Made by a program: the position numbers and the translations under genes. From positions 1 to 37,361 of the IMG/VR virus record IMGVR_UViG_3300027852_000107: a stretch of 37,361 nt of DNA. One strand, written 5' to 3'. Within the stretch, counting starts at the first letter, position 1; each line of letters opens with the position of its first letter. Positions 25,822 to 34,190 of the stretch are shown here, in pieces. Origin of the DNA: a virus. A model generated the notes under the pieces. It saw only the letters and a list, made by a program, of their open reading frames with translations. It ran no database searches and was not told the DNA's origin.

Positions 25822-27549
25822 TTACTTCGAATTTTGTCCTTGTATAGACGCCTGCCCCTGCCCGATGTTACGGACAATCTCAGATTGTTCTCTTGCATTA
25901 TCTAACTGCTCTCGCTCTTCTGCAATTTGATTTCGTGAATCGCGTATAGCTTCTACTTGTTCTTTAATTTTTAAGAGTTTGGTAGGTGCCCCCACCAATT
26001 CAGCATACATTTTAATTGCCTCATCAGCATCTATATTATCAATCATGTCTGCTTTTATCGAAACATTCTGTAGTGCAAAATCAAAAGTGGAAAGTATACC
26101 TGTTACTTCTTCACTTTTTAATACTCTAGCCGCTGGAGATATATACTGAATTGTATACGCCTCTTTACCTTCTACCATTCTTTGAACTATGATATCAGGT
26201 ATGTACATTGGCTCTATGCCTTGCTCCAATAATACTAACTCTTCTGGACTTCCTGCTACCACTCCCATTAATCCTTGTTTTAGCAGTATGTTAAAAGTTC
26301 TATTAATTAGTGGTGTGAATAATTCAGTAGTCTGTCTTGAGAAAATGGGTCCTAAAGAATCCCCTCTGATCTTATTTCGTATTTGTGCTTCTCCGAGAGT
26401 CATTCTCGTTTCATTATTGAGGTCTAAAAGCCTATCTAAAAAGAAAGCATTCATTATTGAATTCTGTATGTCTATGAGTAGTTGCTGTGCACTTTTGAGT
26501 TCTCCTACTGTGAATACCGGAAAGATCATTTTATCCGCTGAAGATATCCTTCCAGAGGGATTAAATACGTTAAGTGCTCCTGCTGATGTATCTATTACTC
26601 CTCCACCTAATCGCCCATCATCTAATACTGCCAATGGGGGATCCATTTGTTTCTCAATAGCGATAGTTATTGCTTCTTTAATAACATTAGCTTCAATGAT
26701 ATCTGGAAGAGCATTCATTGCAAAAGATCTACCATACACCTCTTTCATAGCTTTAAAAAATCTAGCAACCGCAACTGGCATTTCTTCAAAACCACTTTCC
26801 CTCAGTATCTTTTCGTCATTAAATTCTATATGAATAGATGCAATCGGCATAGCTTTATTGCCAAACTTAGTACGCTCTCTGTCAATTCTAGTTTCTATAG
26901 CATGTAGAACATCCACTTTCCTCTCTGCATCCCCTTTAGTAAATGCATCCCGTGACGTTGCACTTATGTTTTCAATCCCGTACTCTTTAACTAAAGAACG
27001 AATTGTCATAGATTTATAATTATATATTGTGTCTATTGATCCATCAGGGCCTTCATCGAGATACATAGTTTTTACATCCCATGCCTCGTACCTGATAGGA
27101 GGTTCACCCAATATATCTTGCTCAAAAATTGCTACCCCACTAGTTCCAAAACCTGTTTGATCAGGCATATACTCACCAAGGGCTACCCCTAGTCTGGCTT
27201 TTGGGTTATCCATAATATCTGTTTGCGTTTCAGTTATCTTTTCAAAATATTCTTTAACTTCCGCCAAAGTATTATCAACACCTTTAGGTGCTACAAATCT
27301 AAAAGACTCTGCCCCATTAGGCCATAGCATCCCCAGTAAAATAGACGATGACGACATGTTTGCACTTGGCCCAGTACTGTCAAATAACTCTCGATTTAAA
27401 AACTCTCCAGGAGTGATAGTAGTTGTGAATTGCTGTTTTCTTGTCATTACAAATTCACCAATTGTCTGGTAATGGTCATTCCAAACTGACTTATTACTCT
27501 GCATATCTTTAAATCTTAATTTTATTCTTTTTATTTTATCAGATGACAT
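25822..27549 (-). CDS. Portal protein (head-to-tail connector)
   Basis: This 575-residue protein matches the podovirus head-tail connector family. It has RIKLRFKDMQSNKSVWNDHY at the start, then RELFDSTGPSANMSSSSILLGMLWP, the segment GFGTSGVAIFEQD, and the wing and stem parts with ALPDIIEANVIKEAI and DDGRLGGGVIDTSAGALNVF. A dodecameric portal ring is the packaging motor dock and DNA exit channel. The C-terminus is a Glu/Gln-rich coiled coil (REQLDNAREQSEIVRN). The ATG overlaps by one base (TAATG) the stop of a tiny upstream gene whose last codons supply the AAGGAGG ribosome site. Confidence 0.92.
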   Translation of the reverse strand: MSSDKIKRIKLRFKDMQSNKSVWNDHYQTIGEFVMTRKQQFTTTITPGEFLNRELFDSTGPSANMSSSSILLGMLWPNGAESFRFVAPKGVDNTLAEVKEYFEKITETQTDIMDNPKARLGVALGEYMPDQTGFGTSGVAIFEQDILGEPPIRYEAWDVKTMYLDEGPDGSIDTIYNYKSMTIRSLVKEYGIENISATSRDAFTKGDAERKVDVLHAIETRIDRERTKFGNKAMPIASIHIEFNDEKILRESGFEEMPVAVARFFKAMKEVYGRSFAMNALPDIIEANVIKEAITIAIEKQMDPPLAVLDDGRLGGGVIDTSAGALNVFNPSGRISSADKMIFPVFTVGELKSAQQLLIDIQNSIMNAFFLDRLLDLNNETRMTLGEAQIRNKIRGDSLGPIFSRQTTELFTPLINRTFNILLKQGLMGVVAGSPEELVLLEQGIEPMYIPDIIVQRMVEGKEAYTIQYISPAARVLKSEEVTGILSTFDFALQNVSIKADMIDNIDADEAIKMYAELVGAPTKLLKIKEQVEAIRDSRNQIAEEREQLDNAREQSEIVRNIGQGQASIQGQNSK

Positions 27550-27698
27550 TATTCCTCCTTTCTCGATTTTATCTCGAGTCTTATCCTTGATAATACTTCT
27601 TGATTTTTTTGAAGTTTAATATTTAGTTTCTCTTGAAAAACTAAAATATTATATGCTATTACTTTTAACTCATCAGTGGTTTTCTCTTTAACGCTCAA
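27549..27698 (-). CDS. Small coiled-coil protein, 49 codons, TTG start
   Basis: A frame of 49 codons runs from TTG at 27698 to TAA at 27549-27551. The product (KEKTTDELKVIAYNILVFQE then KLNIKLQKNQEVLSRIRLEI) has heptad-like spacing. It resembles small phage proteins built on an ELKxxAYDI(I/L) helix followed by a second helix. GGAG about ten bases upstream supports TTG. It overlaps the preceding gene by eleven bases, ends in TAATG with portal, and carries the portal ribosome site in its last codons, so coupling is likely. Its function is unknown. Without it this 138-base gap would be unusual in so tightly packed a block. Confidence 0.7.
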   Translation of the reverse strand: MSVKEKTTDELKVIAYNILVFQEKLNIKLQKNQEVLSRIRLEIKSRKEE

Positions 27699-27936
27699 GA
27701 TCTGTCAACTCCTTTAAGTACCGCTGGTATCTTGCTAATTGGTTATACTTTGTGTATAACTCTTCTTCAAAATACTTAGTTTCTTTTTCAATTGTAGGGA
27801 TTAACTTTTCAGCAAGACATCTTTTTAAAAATCTAGTTTTTGCTTTTGCATCTTTTGATATTACAATCTCTTGATTTTCTAAAAAAAAACTATAAGGAAG
27901 TACCTTAAGTAACTCATTAATTAATTTATCTAGCAT
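27688..27936 (-). CDS. Small helical hypothetical protein
   Basis: I do not recognise this 82-residue protein. It is helical and charged, with an amphipathic N-terminus (LDKLINELLKVLPYSF) and a lysine/glutamate/tyrosine-rich C-terminal coil (EEELYTKYNQLARYQRYLKEL). AAAGGAGAG precedes the start; the same 13 bases ahead of and including the ATG also precede the Bbp19-like gene. It is followed, with overlap, by the 49-codon gene and then portal, so a head-assembly accessory role is possible. Confidence 0.65.
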   Translation of the reverse strand: MLDKLINELLKVLPYSFFLENQEIVISKDAKAKTRFLKRCLAEKLIPTIEKETKYFEEELYTKYNQLARYQRYLKELTDLER

Positions 27937-27954
27937 ATTCTCTCCTTTATGTTT

Positions 27955-28533
27955 TTAATGTTTGTCTGTGTGCTCGTACCAATCTAATTCCAATGACACC
28001 CAAGTATTAGCGTAAGTTGTTATAGACGCAACATATTTAGTATTTGGTTTTAGGATAAACTCATTAATTCCTCTCGCTCCACCACCAGTTAATGTTTTAC
28101 CATTAACACCAGTTCCCCCCGTTCTTACTGTGTATAAAGTAGTAGCTCCATCCGTTGTCCCTCCTGTTGGGGTTCTTGTAATAATTGTACCAGCTGTCGT
28201 TGGTGTTCCGACTCTATTTCTATTCACTTCAGTTAAAGCAGTCCCATCCGTTCTGTCACTCCCCTCTGTAATAAGGACAAGTATCTCACCAGTTCCGTGA
28301 ATATTAAAAAGCATATGTGAATATGTTGTAGTATCCGGTGTTGTAATCTGCCATTTCATCGTAGTAGTGTCTACATTTTGAACATCACAACAATTAAAAC
28401 TACTACCAGAATGTATTTCATGATGTGCGTACTCTATTGTTTGCAAAGAATTAGTAGACGCATCAATTCTTATGTCGTCAGTTTCACCTGCACCGCTCCC
28501 CCATCTACCAACTATATTTTTCCATCTACCCAT
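27955..28533 (-). CDS. Phage structural protein, HHEIHSGS type
   Basis: The protein has 192 residues, is beta-rich, and shows the distinctive TIEYAHHEIHSGSSFN segment (about 32-47), a pattern I associate with small structural proteins in many podovirus and siphovirus genomes. It is followed by YSHMLFNIHGTGEIL and a Gly/Thr-rich loop region, and ends in a strand pair (NTKYVASIT, NTWVSLELDWYE). The probable role is a head- or tail-associated jelly-roll-like component. There is no signal peptide, in contrast to several neighbours. The start follows one base after the upstream stop. Confidence 0.68.
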   Translation of the reverse strand: MGRWKNIVGRWGSGAGETDDIRIDASTNSLQTIEYAHHEIHSGSSFNCCDVQNVDTTTMKWQITTPDTTTYSHMLFNIHGTGEILVLITEGSDRTDGTALTEVNRNRVGTPTTAGTIITRTPTGGTTDGATTLYTVRTGGTGVNGKTLTGGGARGINEFILKPNTKYVASITTYANTWVSLELDWYEHTDKH

Positions 28534-28534
28534 A

Positions 28535-28897
28535 TTAGTACCAGCCCTCCGTTGTTTCGTATACTATAATAATAGACTCGCTATCATCTAGTGTTATGCT
28601 AGAGTTAACTCCTATCAAATTCTCTGACCCATCAGGAGATATTGTTAATTGATTCCCTGATGTTCCAGTATTTACAATTCTATACTCAGTCCCATTATTG
28701 CCTTCAGGAAGAGTGATTGTAAACGCTCCTCCGTCTGTATCGCAGAATACGTTATGATGCTCATCAGTTAAAGTCAGATTAGCTGTCGCCCTGATCGTAT
28801 GAAAACGTACTCTCCCATTAACCATTAGGGTCCCAAACGTTGAACTGTCTGAGCTGTCTTCAACACTAAAATCTGCGTATATATTTACTGAAGCCAT
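28535..28897 (-). CDS. Beta-rich virion-associated protein
   Basis: The protein has 120 residues with a pattern widely seen in phage fibre and spike modules. LTLTDEHHNVFCDTDGGAF opens a strand series, followed by TITLPEGNNGTEYRIVNTG, NQLTISPDGSENLIG and a final aromatic WY. This resembles a small beta-prism or jelly-roll unit used for appendages. GGGGAG precedes the start. It lies in the fibre cassette between a signal-peptide-bearing beta-helix protein and the HHEIHSGS-type protein. The exact role is unknown. Confidence 0.68.
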   Translation of the reverse strand: MASVNIYADFSVEDSSDSSTFGTLMVNGRVRFHTIRATANLTLTDEHHNVFCDTDGGAFTITLPEGNNGTEYRIVNTGTSGNQLTISPDGSENLIGVNSSITLDDSESIIIVYETTEGWY

Positions 28898-28906
28898 ACG
28901 CTCCCC

Positions 28907-29965
28907 TTACGTTTGATTTATCTCAGCTATGTCAGCTTTTGCAACTGTATTTACTTTTGCCATATTTGCAGCAGCTACACTATTAATTTTATGAGTCCAT
29001 CCGCCACCAGCGGAAACATACTCATCTGCCCCAATATCCCATGTTCCCGTTCTTGTATCTCCATCAATATCATCTGTATAAGAAATCCCGAAACCTGTCG
29101 TACTATTCCCACCATAGTCCAAAGCTCCTGTATCTGTTGACTCTAAATGATAATCATAGTTAGTGTCATCAACAAAAGAAAATGTTTGATTATATCTGTT
29201 ATTTGCTCCTGAATCAATGTCAGATTGAGCGTTATCTTCTGTCCAAGAACTATAATTGACAGTTAAAGTATTCCCTTCATAGGCTGCCAAAAAAGCATCA
29301 GCACTAGTTATTATAACGTTATAAAGAGTACATGTCGTATTTGCTCTTACGATAAATCTGCCTGTTGAAGTACAATTATAAAAAAGATATGTTAAATCAG
29401 TGTCATTACAGTCAATGCCATTAAAAATAGTATTGTATACCCACATTGAAGCAGCAGAAGTCGACCCCGATAAAAAACTGCCTTTGAAAATACAACTATC
29501 TACCGTGACATTACCATAAACTTGTTGTATTGACACGCTTACTGTTACGTCTATTTGCAAACTTCTGAAAACAGTGTAATCTTCATACGATAATATATTT
29601 GGATTTGTTGTCATATCCATTCGATAGTGAGATGTTGACCAAGCTCCTGTATCATTATCCCCAATAACTGTTACATTATAATCTTCACTTGTTGTAAAGC
29701 CGTTAAGAAGCAATCTCCCGCCAACATTATCTTCTGTTGAGCCTGAACAATATACAGACATTGTGTCCCCGCCACCATCCGTTAAATCCTGCCCCTCTGC
29801 GGCTTCCCATTCCACTATTCCTGCATAAGCTCTATTATCTCCAGTTGTTGCATTAGTAGTTCCGTCGCCCCCTGATGTGCTTGCAGTATTTACATATCTT
29901 TCTATTAATGCCGAATACCCTGAACAAGCAAATAAAAGAATTAAGATTAATAAATATTTTTTCAT
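28907..29965 (-). CDS. Signal-peptide-bearing beta-helix protein
   Basis: The mature part of this 352-residue protein reads like a right-handed beta-helix, with repeated short strands rich in Asn, Thr and Asp (NVTVDSCIFKGSF, NTIFNGIDC, YNCTSTGRFIVRANTTCTLY). It ends with HKINSVAAANMAKVNTVAKA, a repeat form common in phage structural proteins. The N-terminus is a Sec signal: two Lys, then LLILILLFACSGYSA. Cys 14 in LFAC could be a lipoprotein site, with the -2 Phe being non-canonical. ATG 29965 is chosen because GAGGAA precedes it and the upstream stop ends one base earlier; an ATG at 29989 lies within the upstream gene. It may be an exported or envelope-anchored adhesin or depolymerase-like protein; catalytic residues are not evident. 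Confidence 0.68.
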   Translation of the reverse strand: MKKYLLILILLFACSGYSALIERYVNTASTSGGDGTTNATTGDNRAYAGIVEWEAAEGQDLTDGGGDTMSVYCSGSTEDNVGGRLLLNGFTTSEDYNVTVIGDNDTGAWSTSHYRMDMTTNPNILSYEDYTVFRSLQIDVTVSVSIQQVYGNVTVDSCIFKGSFLSGSTSAASMWVYNTIFNGIDCNDTDLTYLFYNCTSTGRFIVRANTTCTLYNVIITSADAFLAAYEGNTLTVNYSSWTEDNAQSDIDSGANNRYNQTFSFVDDTNYDYHLESTDTGALDYGGNSTTGFGISYTDDIDGDTRTGTWDIGADEYVSAGGGWTHKINSVAAANMAKVNTVAKADIAEINQT

Positions 29966-29966
29966 A

Positions 29967-30395
29967 TTATTCCTCTTTTGTGACAACATTACTTTCTAAT
30001 TGTGCTATAGTGATTGTTATCTCTCTATCCGCTTCTAATTGATCTTTTAATTCTTGCGAAAAAGCATCTAAGTCAAAATGATATTTTCTTTTTCTATCAT
30101 ACTCTTTTTCAGTTAAATTAGTACTTGCTAATTCGCTCATATATATTAAAGCATCAGCATAGGATAAAGATTCAATTTTTATAAAATAAAACGCAGAATT
30201 TACACATTTTTCTTTTAATGTTCCATCTTTATAGACTAGAACAATATCACCTTTTTTATAATGCGTTTTGTTTTCTTTAATCTCGCTTGCATTCATGTTC
30301 TCTTTATATGAATAATGCTCTTTAGCATAAACTAAAAATTCAGCTGAATAAGCAACATTAACAACAAATATTAAAAATAATATTAAATATTTCAT
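29967..30395 (-). CDS. Small protein with Sec signal peptide, unknown function
   Basis: The protein has 142 residues. MKYLILFLIFVVNVAYSA is a clear signal peptide. The mature part contains YKKGDIVLVYKDG and, later, FYFIKIESLSYADALIYM, a pattern I know from small phage proteins normally lacking a signal peptide and thought to be virion or assembly related. The C-terminus is a charged helix ending TKEE. ATG 30395 follows the upstream stop by one base and has GGAGG upstream, while a frame from 30431 would overlap the previous gene further. Neighbours on both sides also carry signal peptides. Confidence 0.65.
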   Translation of the reverse strand: MKYLILFLIFVVNVAYSAEFLVYAKEHYSYKENMNASEIKENKTHYKKGDIVLVYKDGTLKEKCVNSAFYFIKIESLSYADALIYMSELASTNLTEKEYDRKRKYHFDLDAFSQELKDQLEADREITITIAQLESNVVTKEE

Positions 30396-30396
30396 A

Positions 30397-32094
30397 TTAA
30401 GATACCTCCACCAATACAAGACTTGGTGCAAATTTTATTACGTCAGCAGTTAATGCAATACCAACAACTTGAACTTGATCGCCCGTCCCACTCGGGGCAG
30501 TTGCTGTTAAAGTTCCAACTGTATCACTAACATATATAATTGCTCCAGGGGTCCAGTCCCATGTGTCATCTCTGATATACCCGTCAAATAAAATTGTTTT
30601 TGTTCCAGTACCAGTTTCTAATGCTAATGCTATACATGGCATTGTTGTTGCCGCATCTGCATCAGCTTCAATATAATTCCCATCAGTGTCTAAATGCAGA
30701 GCCGACGCAATTCCGTATGTATTTGCATCAACCGTAACACTTGCAATATTTCCTGCTCCTGTGTGATCTGACGCTGGAGCTATATCCCAAGTTGTATGAG
30801 ACGCATCTCCTTGAGTTGAACTTGCAATAGTTGGAGTTGTTAACGTTGGAGAAGTGAAAGCTGGTGATGCTCCACTTGACACATCTTGATCTAATCCATC
30901 TAAAAAAGCCCATTCATTTGTATCTACAGTATTTGCACCTATTTGAACTGACGTTGCAGTTGCCACTCCAATTGTAGGTGTAGTTAAAGTTGGAGATACA
31001 GAGAAAACCATTACTCCAGTTCCCTCTTCATCCGATATATTAGCTGCAATTCCTGCTGAATTTGTTAAAGAAGTTATTACCCCAGTTGTTGTAGCTACCC
31101 TCATGATACCAGTAGATAGAGCAGCTAAAGCTTGCTCTGCTGATAAATCACCATCTGCTGTTTGAGTTATATATGTCGCGTCTGTAGGTGCTCCTCCGCC
31201 GCCCGATACAACTTCAAATGTTGGTGCTGCAGAAGCTCCGTTAGATTGAAGAACTGTTCCGTCAGCCCCGAATGCTAATTCGATTAATGTTGCACTCCCA
31301 TTAGAGTAAAATACTCTCCAGTTAGTTGCAGTAAGTCCTGTCGTCACTGGTACGCCTGTAAAATTAGTTCCTGTAAAAGTAGGAGTCGCCCCACTTGTCA
31401 CATCTTGATCTATATAACTATGATCGGATCCGTTGTTGCTCACATGGCTATATGCCGCCGCAAAATTAGTTTCTTGAGTTGTCGTAATTATGGCATTCCC
31501 ACCGCCGTCAGAAAAATTATCTGCTGTAAAAGTTGGGGCTGTTCCGCTTGTTACTGATTGATTTAACCCATCTAAAAAAGCCCATTCATTTGTGTCTACT
31601 GTATTCGCACCTATTTGAATTGAAGTCGCAGTTGCTACGCCAATTGTAGGTGTGGTTAAAGTTGGAGAAGTTCCAAATACTGCTAAGCCTGTTCCTGTCT
31701 CATTAGATAGAACTCCTGCTAATTGAGCCGAAGTTGTTGCCGCAAATACACTTAAATTATCGTTTACGTTAGGGACACCAACACCCCCTTCAGTAACCAC
31801 ACCGCCTTCTAAAGTTCCTGATACAGTCCATCCCCCTGCAATTGTGCCTAACGCATTCCCCCATGTTAAGGTTACGTCCGTCCCTGATACATCAAAAGTC
31901 CATATGTTACTTGCATTCGCCCCGTCAGACCAAGTGATTGCATCTAACTGTGCCGGTGCAAAAGTTAATGTTGTGGACACTCCTGCGACATCAGCTTTAG
32001 TTAATCCTACACCAGCTGTCAGTTCTTTATCGGCATATGATGTCGCACATATCCCGCAATACATAATGATAATTAAATACTTAAGATACAACAT
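30397..32094 (-). CDS. Fibre-like protein with signal peptide and repeats
   Basis: The protein has 565 residues. The N-terminus (MLYLKYLIIIMYCGICATSYA) looks like a Sec signal cleaved after SYA. The rest is Gly/Thr/Ala-rich and resembles phage fibre shafts, with two copies of a block containing SPTLTTPTIGVATATS and QIGANTVDTNEWAFLDGL. The C-terminal 150 residues resemble a head- or fibre-associated beta domain (HLDTDGNYIEADADAATTMP, DTWDWTPGAIIYVSDTVG). ATG 32094 is chosen because AGGAGG lies five bases upstream; GTG 32100 overlaps that site. It overlaps the upstream gene by 14 bases. Confidence 0.72.
   Translation of the reverse strand: MLYLKYLIIIMYCGICATSYADKELTAGVGLTKADVAGVSTTLTFAPAQLDAITWSDGANASNIWTFDVSGTDVTLTWGNALGTIAGGWTVSGTLEGGVVTEGGVGVPNVNDNLSVFAATTSAQLAGVLSNETGTGLAVFGTSPTLTTPTIGVATATSIQIGANTVDTNEWAFLDGLNQSVTSGTAPTFTADNFSDGGGNAIITTTQETNFAAAYSHVSNNGSDHSYIDQDVTSGATPTFTGTNFTGVPVTTGLTATNWRVFYSNGSATLIELAFGADGTVLQSNGASAAPTFEVVSGGGGAPTDATYITQTADGDLSAEQALAALSTGIMRVATTTGVITSLTNSAGIAANISDEEGTGVMVFSVSPTLTTPTIGVATATSVQIGANTVDTNEWAFLDGLDQDVSSGASPAFTSPTLTTPTIASSTQGDASHTTWDIAPASDHTGAGNIASVTVDANTYGIASALHLDTDGNYIEADADAATTMPCIALALETGTGTKTILFDGYIRDDTWDWTPGAIIYVSDTVGTLTATAPSGTGDQVQVVGIALTADVIKFAPSLVLVEVS
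30886..30996. repeat. Copy 1 of a 111-bp direct repeat in the fibre gene
   Basis: This copy matches 31558-31668 over 111 bases with scattered differences, many of them silent, and no gaps. The repeated block encodes the SPTLTTPTIGVATATS / QIGANTVDTNEWAFLDGL unit of the fibre-like protein. The two copies lie 672 bp apart. Confidence 0.85.
31558..31668. repeat. Copy 2 of a 111-bp direct repeat in the fibre gene
   Basis: Partner of the copy at 30886-30996. Recombination between the two would remove 672 bp (a multiple of three) and shorten the fibre-like protein in frame. Confidence 0.85.
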
Positions 32095-33475
32095 CTTCAC
32101 CTCCTGAAGTTACATTTTCGCCACCAGACACAACTTGTTCAAGGAAGGCTGCTCCCCAATCCTGTACTAGTACTGCTGATACATAAAGTTCTAATTTTTC
32201 AGCTACTGCATTATACTCGAGGTATGTACCCTCTGCAAGAGTAATTCTGTTTGCTGTAACTGTCTCGACTACCGTTAGATTATCTGAAATAATTGTGTCC
32301 ATGTCAATAGCTAATCCTAATATATTGCTATCTTCACCTACAATATGGAAATAATCGTCAGTATCATTAATCTGAAAAGCACCATATTTAGCAGAGCTAG
32401 CGGCACTAATATACCCATAGATTTTAAAAAGTTTGTTTTCTCCAACACTAGATTCACTAAAAGCTGATACAGCCCCAGTAGCACCGCTGTTGAGAAACAA
32501 GTCAGTAGCACTATTAAAAAGTATTCCATTGTCGAAATAAAACCTCCCATTGATCTCTACATTATTGTTAAAAGTATTCACTTTAAAAAGCTCTGAGGCA
32601 GAAGTACTTTCTACTACAAAAGCTGTATTGGACTGTGATGTTATCTTAAATTGATGGTCATATCCTTCATAGGTTAGATCTCCATCATCGGTCTTAATAA
32701 CTTCAGCGTATACAAAATCAGTTTCTAAAGTCTCAATTGTCCCGACAACTGCGTCAGTTCGAACTAAAAGGTATATCTTATTAGAGTCGACATAGTCTTC
32801 TAAATTTGAGGTATAAGTACCAGATATAGTGTTATGTGTACCGCTGTTTGATGTCCCGACAGATACCCATGTTGTATTAGTGAAATCCCATATCTTTAAC
32901 GAATATGTAACTCCACTTGTATCTCTCCCTCGCCACAGTACTTTGAGAGACGATATATCAGTTGAGGCTTCATAGATATCAAATTCAAATAAGAATCCTC
33001 CGTACTCGTTCGCCGGTGTGGTGAACGTTACTGCTGTGTCATTATTAGTTGCTACATTGGTATAATCAGAGATCTCAGAGCCACCCCAGGTCGCGAGTGG
33101 CTCTTGGTTAAGATCTCCTGTTTGGGAGGAACTTTTTGTGGTTATTTGTGATGAGAGAGATGGATTATAGACATACTCATACAGGTACCTCTTCGAATCA
33201 CCACTTGGTGACATCGAAAAAATATCTGAGAATATGTTCAAAAAAGCTAAACCCGACGCCCCTAATGTGTATGTCGAGTCTATTTGCGGATATACATTCT
33301 TAACGTTAATGTCTGTAAGGAAAGGATTTGTAAATATGTCCTGTACGGACATAGTTTTTACTTTTCTTACAGAAGTGTCAAATACAGCAAAGTCATCATC
33401 AAGGGCTAAATCAGGGGTGCTTAGTCTATCTATCTCTGTCGTACCAAAGTACGCAAGTTGATTACCAGCTCCCAT
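32081..33475 (-). CDS. Fibre-like virion protein without signal peptide
   Basis: The protein has 464 residues and is beta-rich. The N-terminus (NQLAYFGTTEIDRLSTPDLALDDDFAVFD) resembles the attachment parts of phage appendages and echoes the short repeat of the neighbouring 92-residue protein. The middle (about 100-260) looks like a carbohydrate-binding-like beta-sandwich (EYGGFLFEFDIYEA, KIYLLVRTDAVVG). The later part has the phage fibre pattern (LFKVNTFNNNVEINGRFYF, DNLTVVETVTANRITLAEG). It ends with repeated Ser-Gly-Gly-Glu. AAAGGAT precedes the ATG. It is likely a head or tail appendage. Confidence 0.7.
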   Translation of the reverse strand: MGAGNQLAYFGTTEIDRLSTPDLALDDDFAVFDTSVRKVKTMSVQDIFTNPFLTDINVKNVYPQIDSTYTLGASGLAFLNIFSDIFSMSPSGDSKRYLYEYVYNPSLSSQITTKSSSQTGDLNQEPLATWGGSEISDYTNVATNNDTAVTFTTPANEYGGFLFEFDIYEASTDISSLKVLWRGRDTSGVTYSLKIWDFTNTTWVSVGTSNSGTHNTISGTYTSNLEDYVDSNKIYLLVRTDAVVGTIETLETDFVYAEVIKTDDGDLTYEGYDHQFKITSQSNTAFVVESTSASELFKVNTFNNNVEINGRFYFDNGILFNSATDLFLNSGATGAVSAFSESSVGENKLFKIYGYISAASSAKYGAFQINDTDDYFHIVGEDSNILGLAIDMDTIISDNLTVVETVTANRITLAEGTYLEYNAVAEKLELYVSAVLVQDWGAAFLEQVVSGGENVTSGGEDVVS

Positions 33476-33491
33476 TATTTATCCTTTGTTA

Positions 33492-33770
33492 CTATGCAGC
33501 TCCAAAATATGTAGCATCTACTTTTACAAAAGTACTAGCTGATGCATCCCACACTGGTATAAAATCACCAGAAGCGATTGCTGCTCCAGAGAGTGTATCG
33601 AGATTATCGATTGATTTTATGTTCATGATGTCCATTGCTGGGAAAGTTTTAACAATACCAGTTGACGCATCATATACTGGTACTGTGTCAGATGTGGCAA
33701 TCGCTGCTGCAGTTAAGTCAGATAATTCGTCCATTCCTTTATACGCTAAATTTTTTTCGTCATCAGCCAT
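33492..33770 (-). CDS. Small virion protein with internal duplication
   Basis: The protein has 92 residues made of two similar halves. DELSDLTAAAIATSDTVPVYD (residues 14-34) aligns with DNLDTLSGAAIASGDFIPVWD (56-76), each followed by a short strand. This unit is common in phage fibre-like proteins, where it forms repeated attachment or shaft elements. The preceding ribosome site is GGAGG. It stands just upstream of the 464-residue fibre-like gene, whose N-terminus has a related segment, so the two may assemble together. Confidence 0.7.
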   Translation of the reverse strand: MADDEKNLAYKGMDELSDLTAAAIATSDTVPVYDASTGIVKTFPAMDIMNIKSIDNLDTLSGAAIASGDFIPVWDASASTFVKVDATYFGAA

Positions 33771-33794
33771 AATATTTTTCCTCCATTAAGATTA

Positions 33795-34166
33795 TTAATT
33801 ACTTATTTTTTCTGCGGTAAAACTGTAAGCTGCCCCCGAATCGGTATCAAACCAAATCTGTAATGCATTCCCTTTAGTTGTTCTGAAGTCTAAAGGTAAT
33901 CCACCTAAGGTGTTAAATGTTGTGTTAGCAGCATGATAGTAATGTGGACCAACTCTAGTGGTACCGTCCAAAAGATAAAAATTGCAAGCATTCTGTATTG
34001 ATATAATCATATGCTTAATAACAATAGCATTTGCAGCATCTGCTGCCACAAGTGACGTTATACTACCTGAACTTGCTTTTGTTACCCAAGTTAGCCCCTT
34101 TGGTCCTGTACCTGCATATACTAAAACTGTAATTAGCAATACTGCTAATAAAAGATATTTCTTCAT
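33795..34166 (-). CDS. Small beta-rich protein with Sec signal peptide
   Basis: The protein has 123 residues. MKKYLLLAVLLITVLVYA is a canonical signal peptide, with VYA before the likely cleavage site. The mature part resembles small phage decoration-type beta-sandwiches: KHMIISIQNACNFYLLDGTT, HYYHAANTTFNTLGGLPLDF and TTKGNALQIWF, which is the familiar T-x-x-G-x-A-L strand. GGAGGG precedes the start. The combination of an export signal with a structural-protein fold is odd. It is the first of four such proteins in the cassette. Confidence 0.7.
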   Translation of the reverse strand: MKKYLLLAVLLITVLVYAGTGPKGLTWVTKASSGSITSLVAADAANAIVIKHMIISIQNACNFYLLDGTTRVGPHYYHAANTTFNTLGGLPLDFRTTKGNALQIWFDTDSGAAYSFTAEKISN

Positions 34167-34190
34167 CCTAGTCCCTCCTCGTTATGGAAA

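Noticed and set aside
26189-26833. Plus-strand open frame of 214 codons within the portal gene
   Set aside because: It is antisense to a confidently identified portal gene, has no ribosome site, and its composition is typical of a shadow frame.
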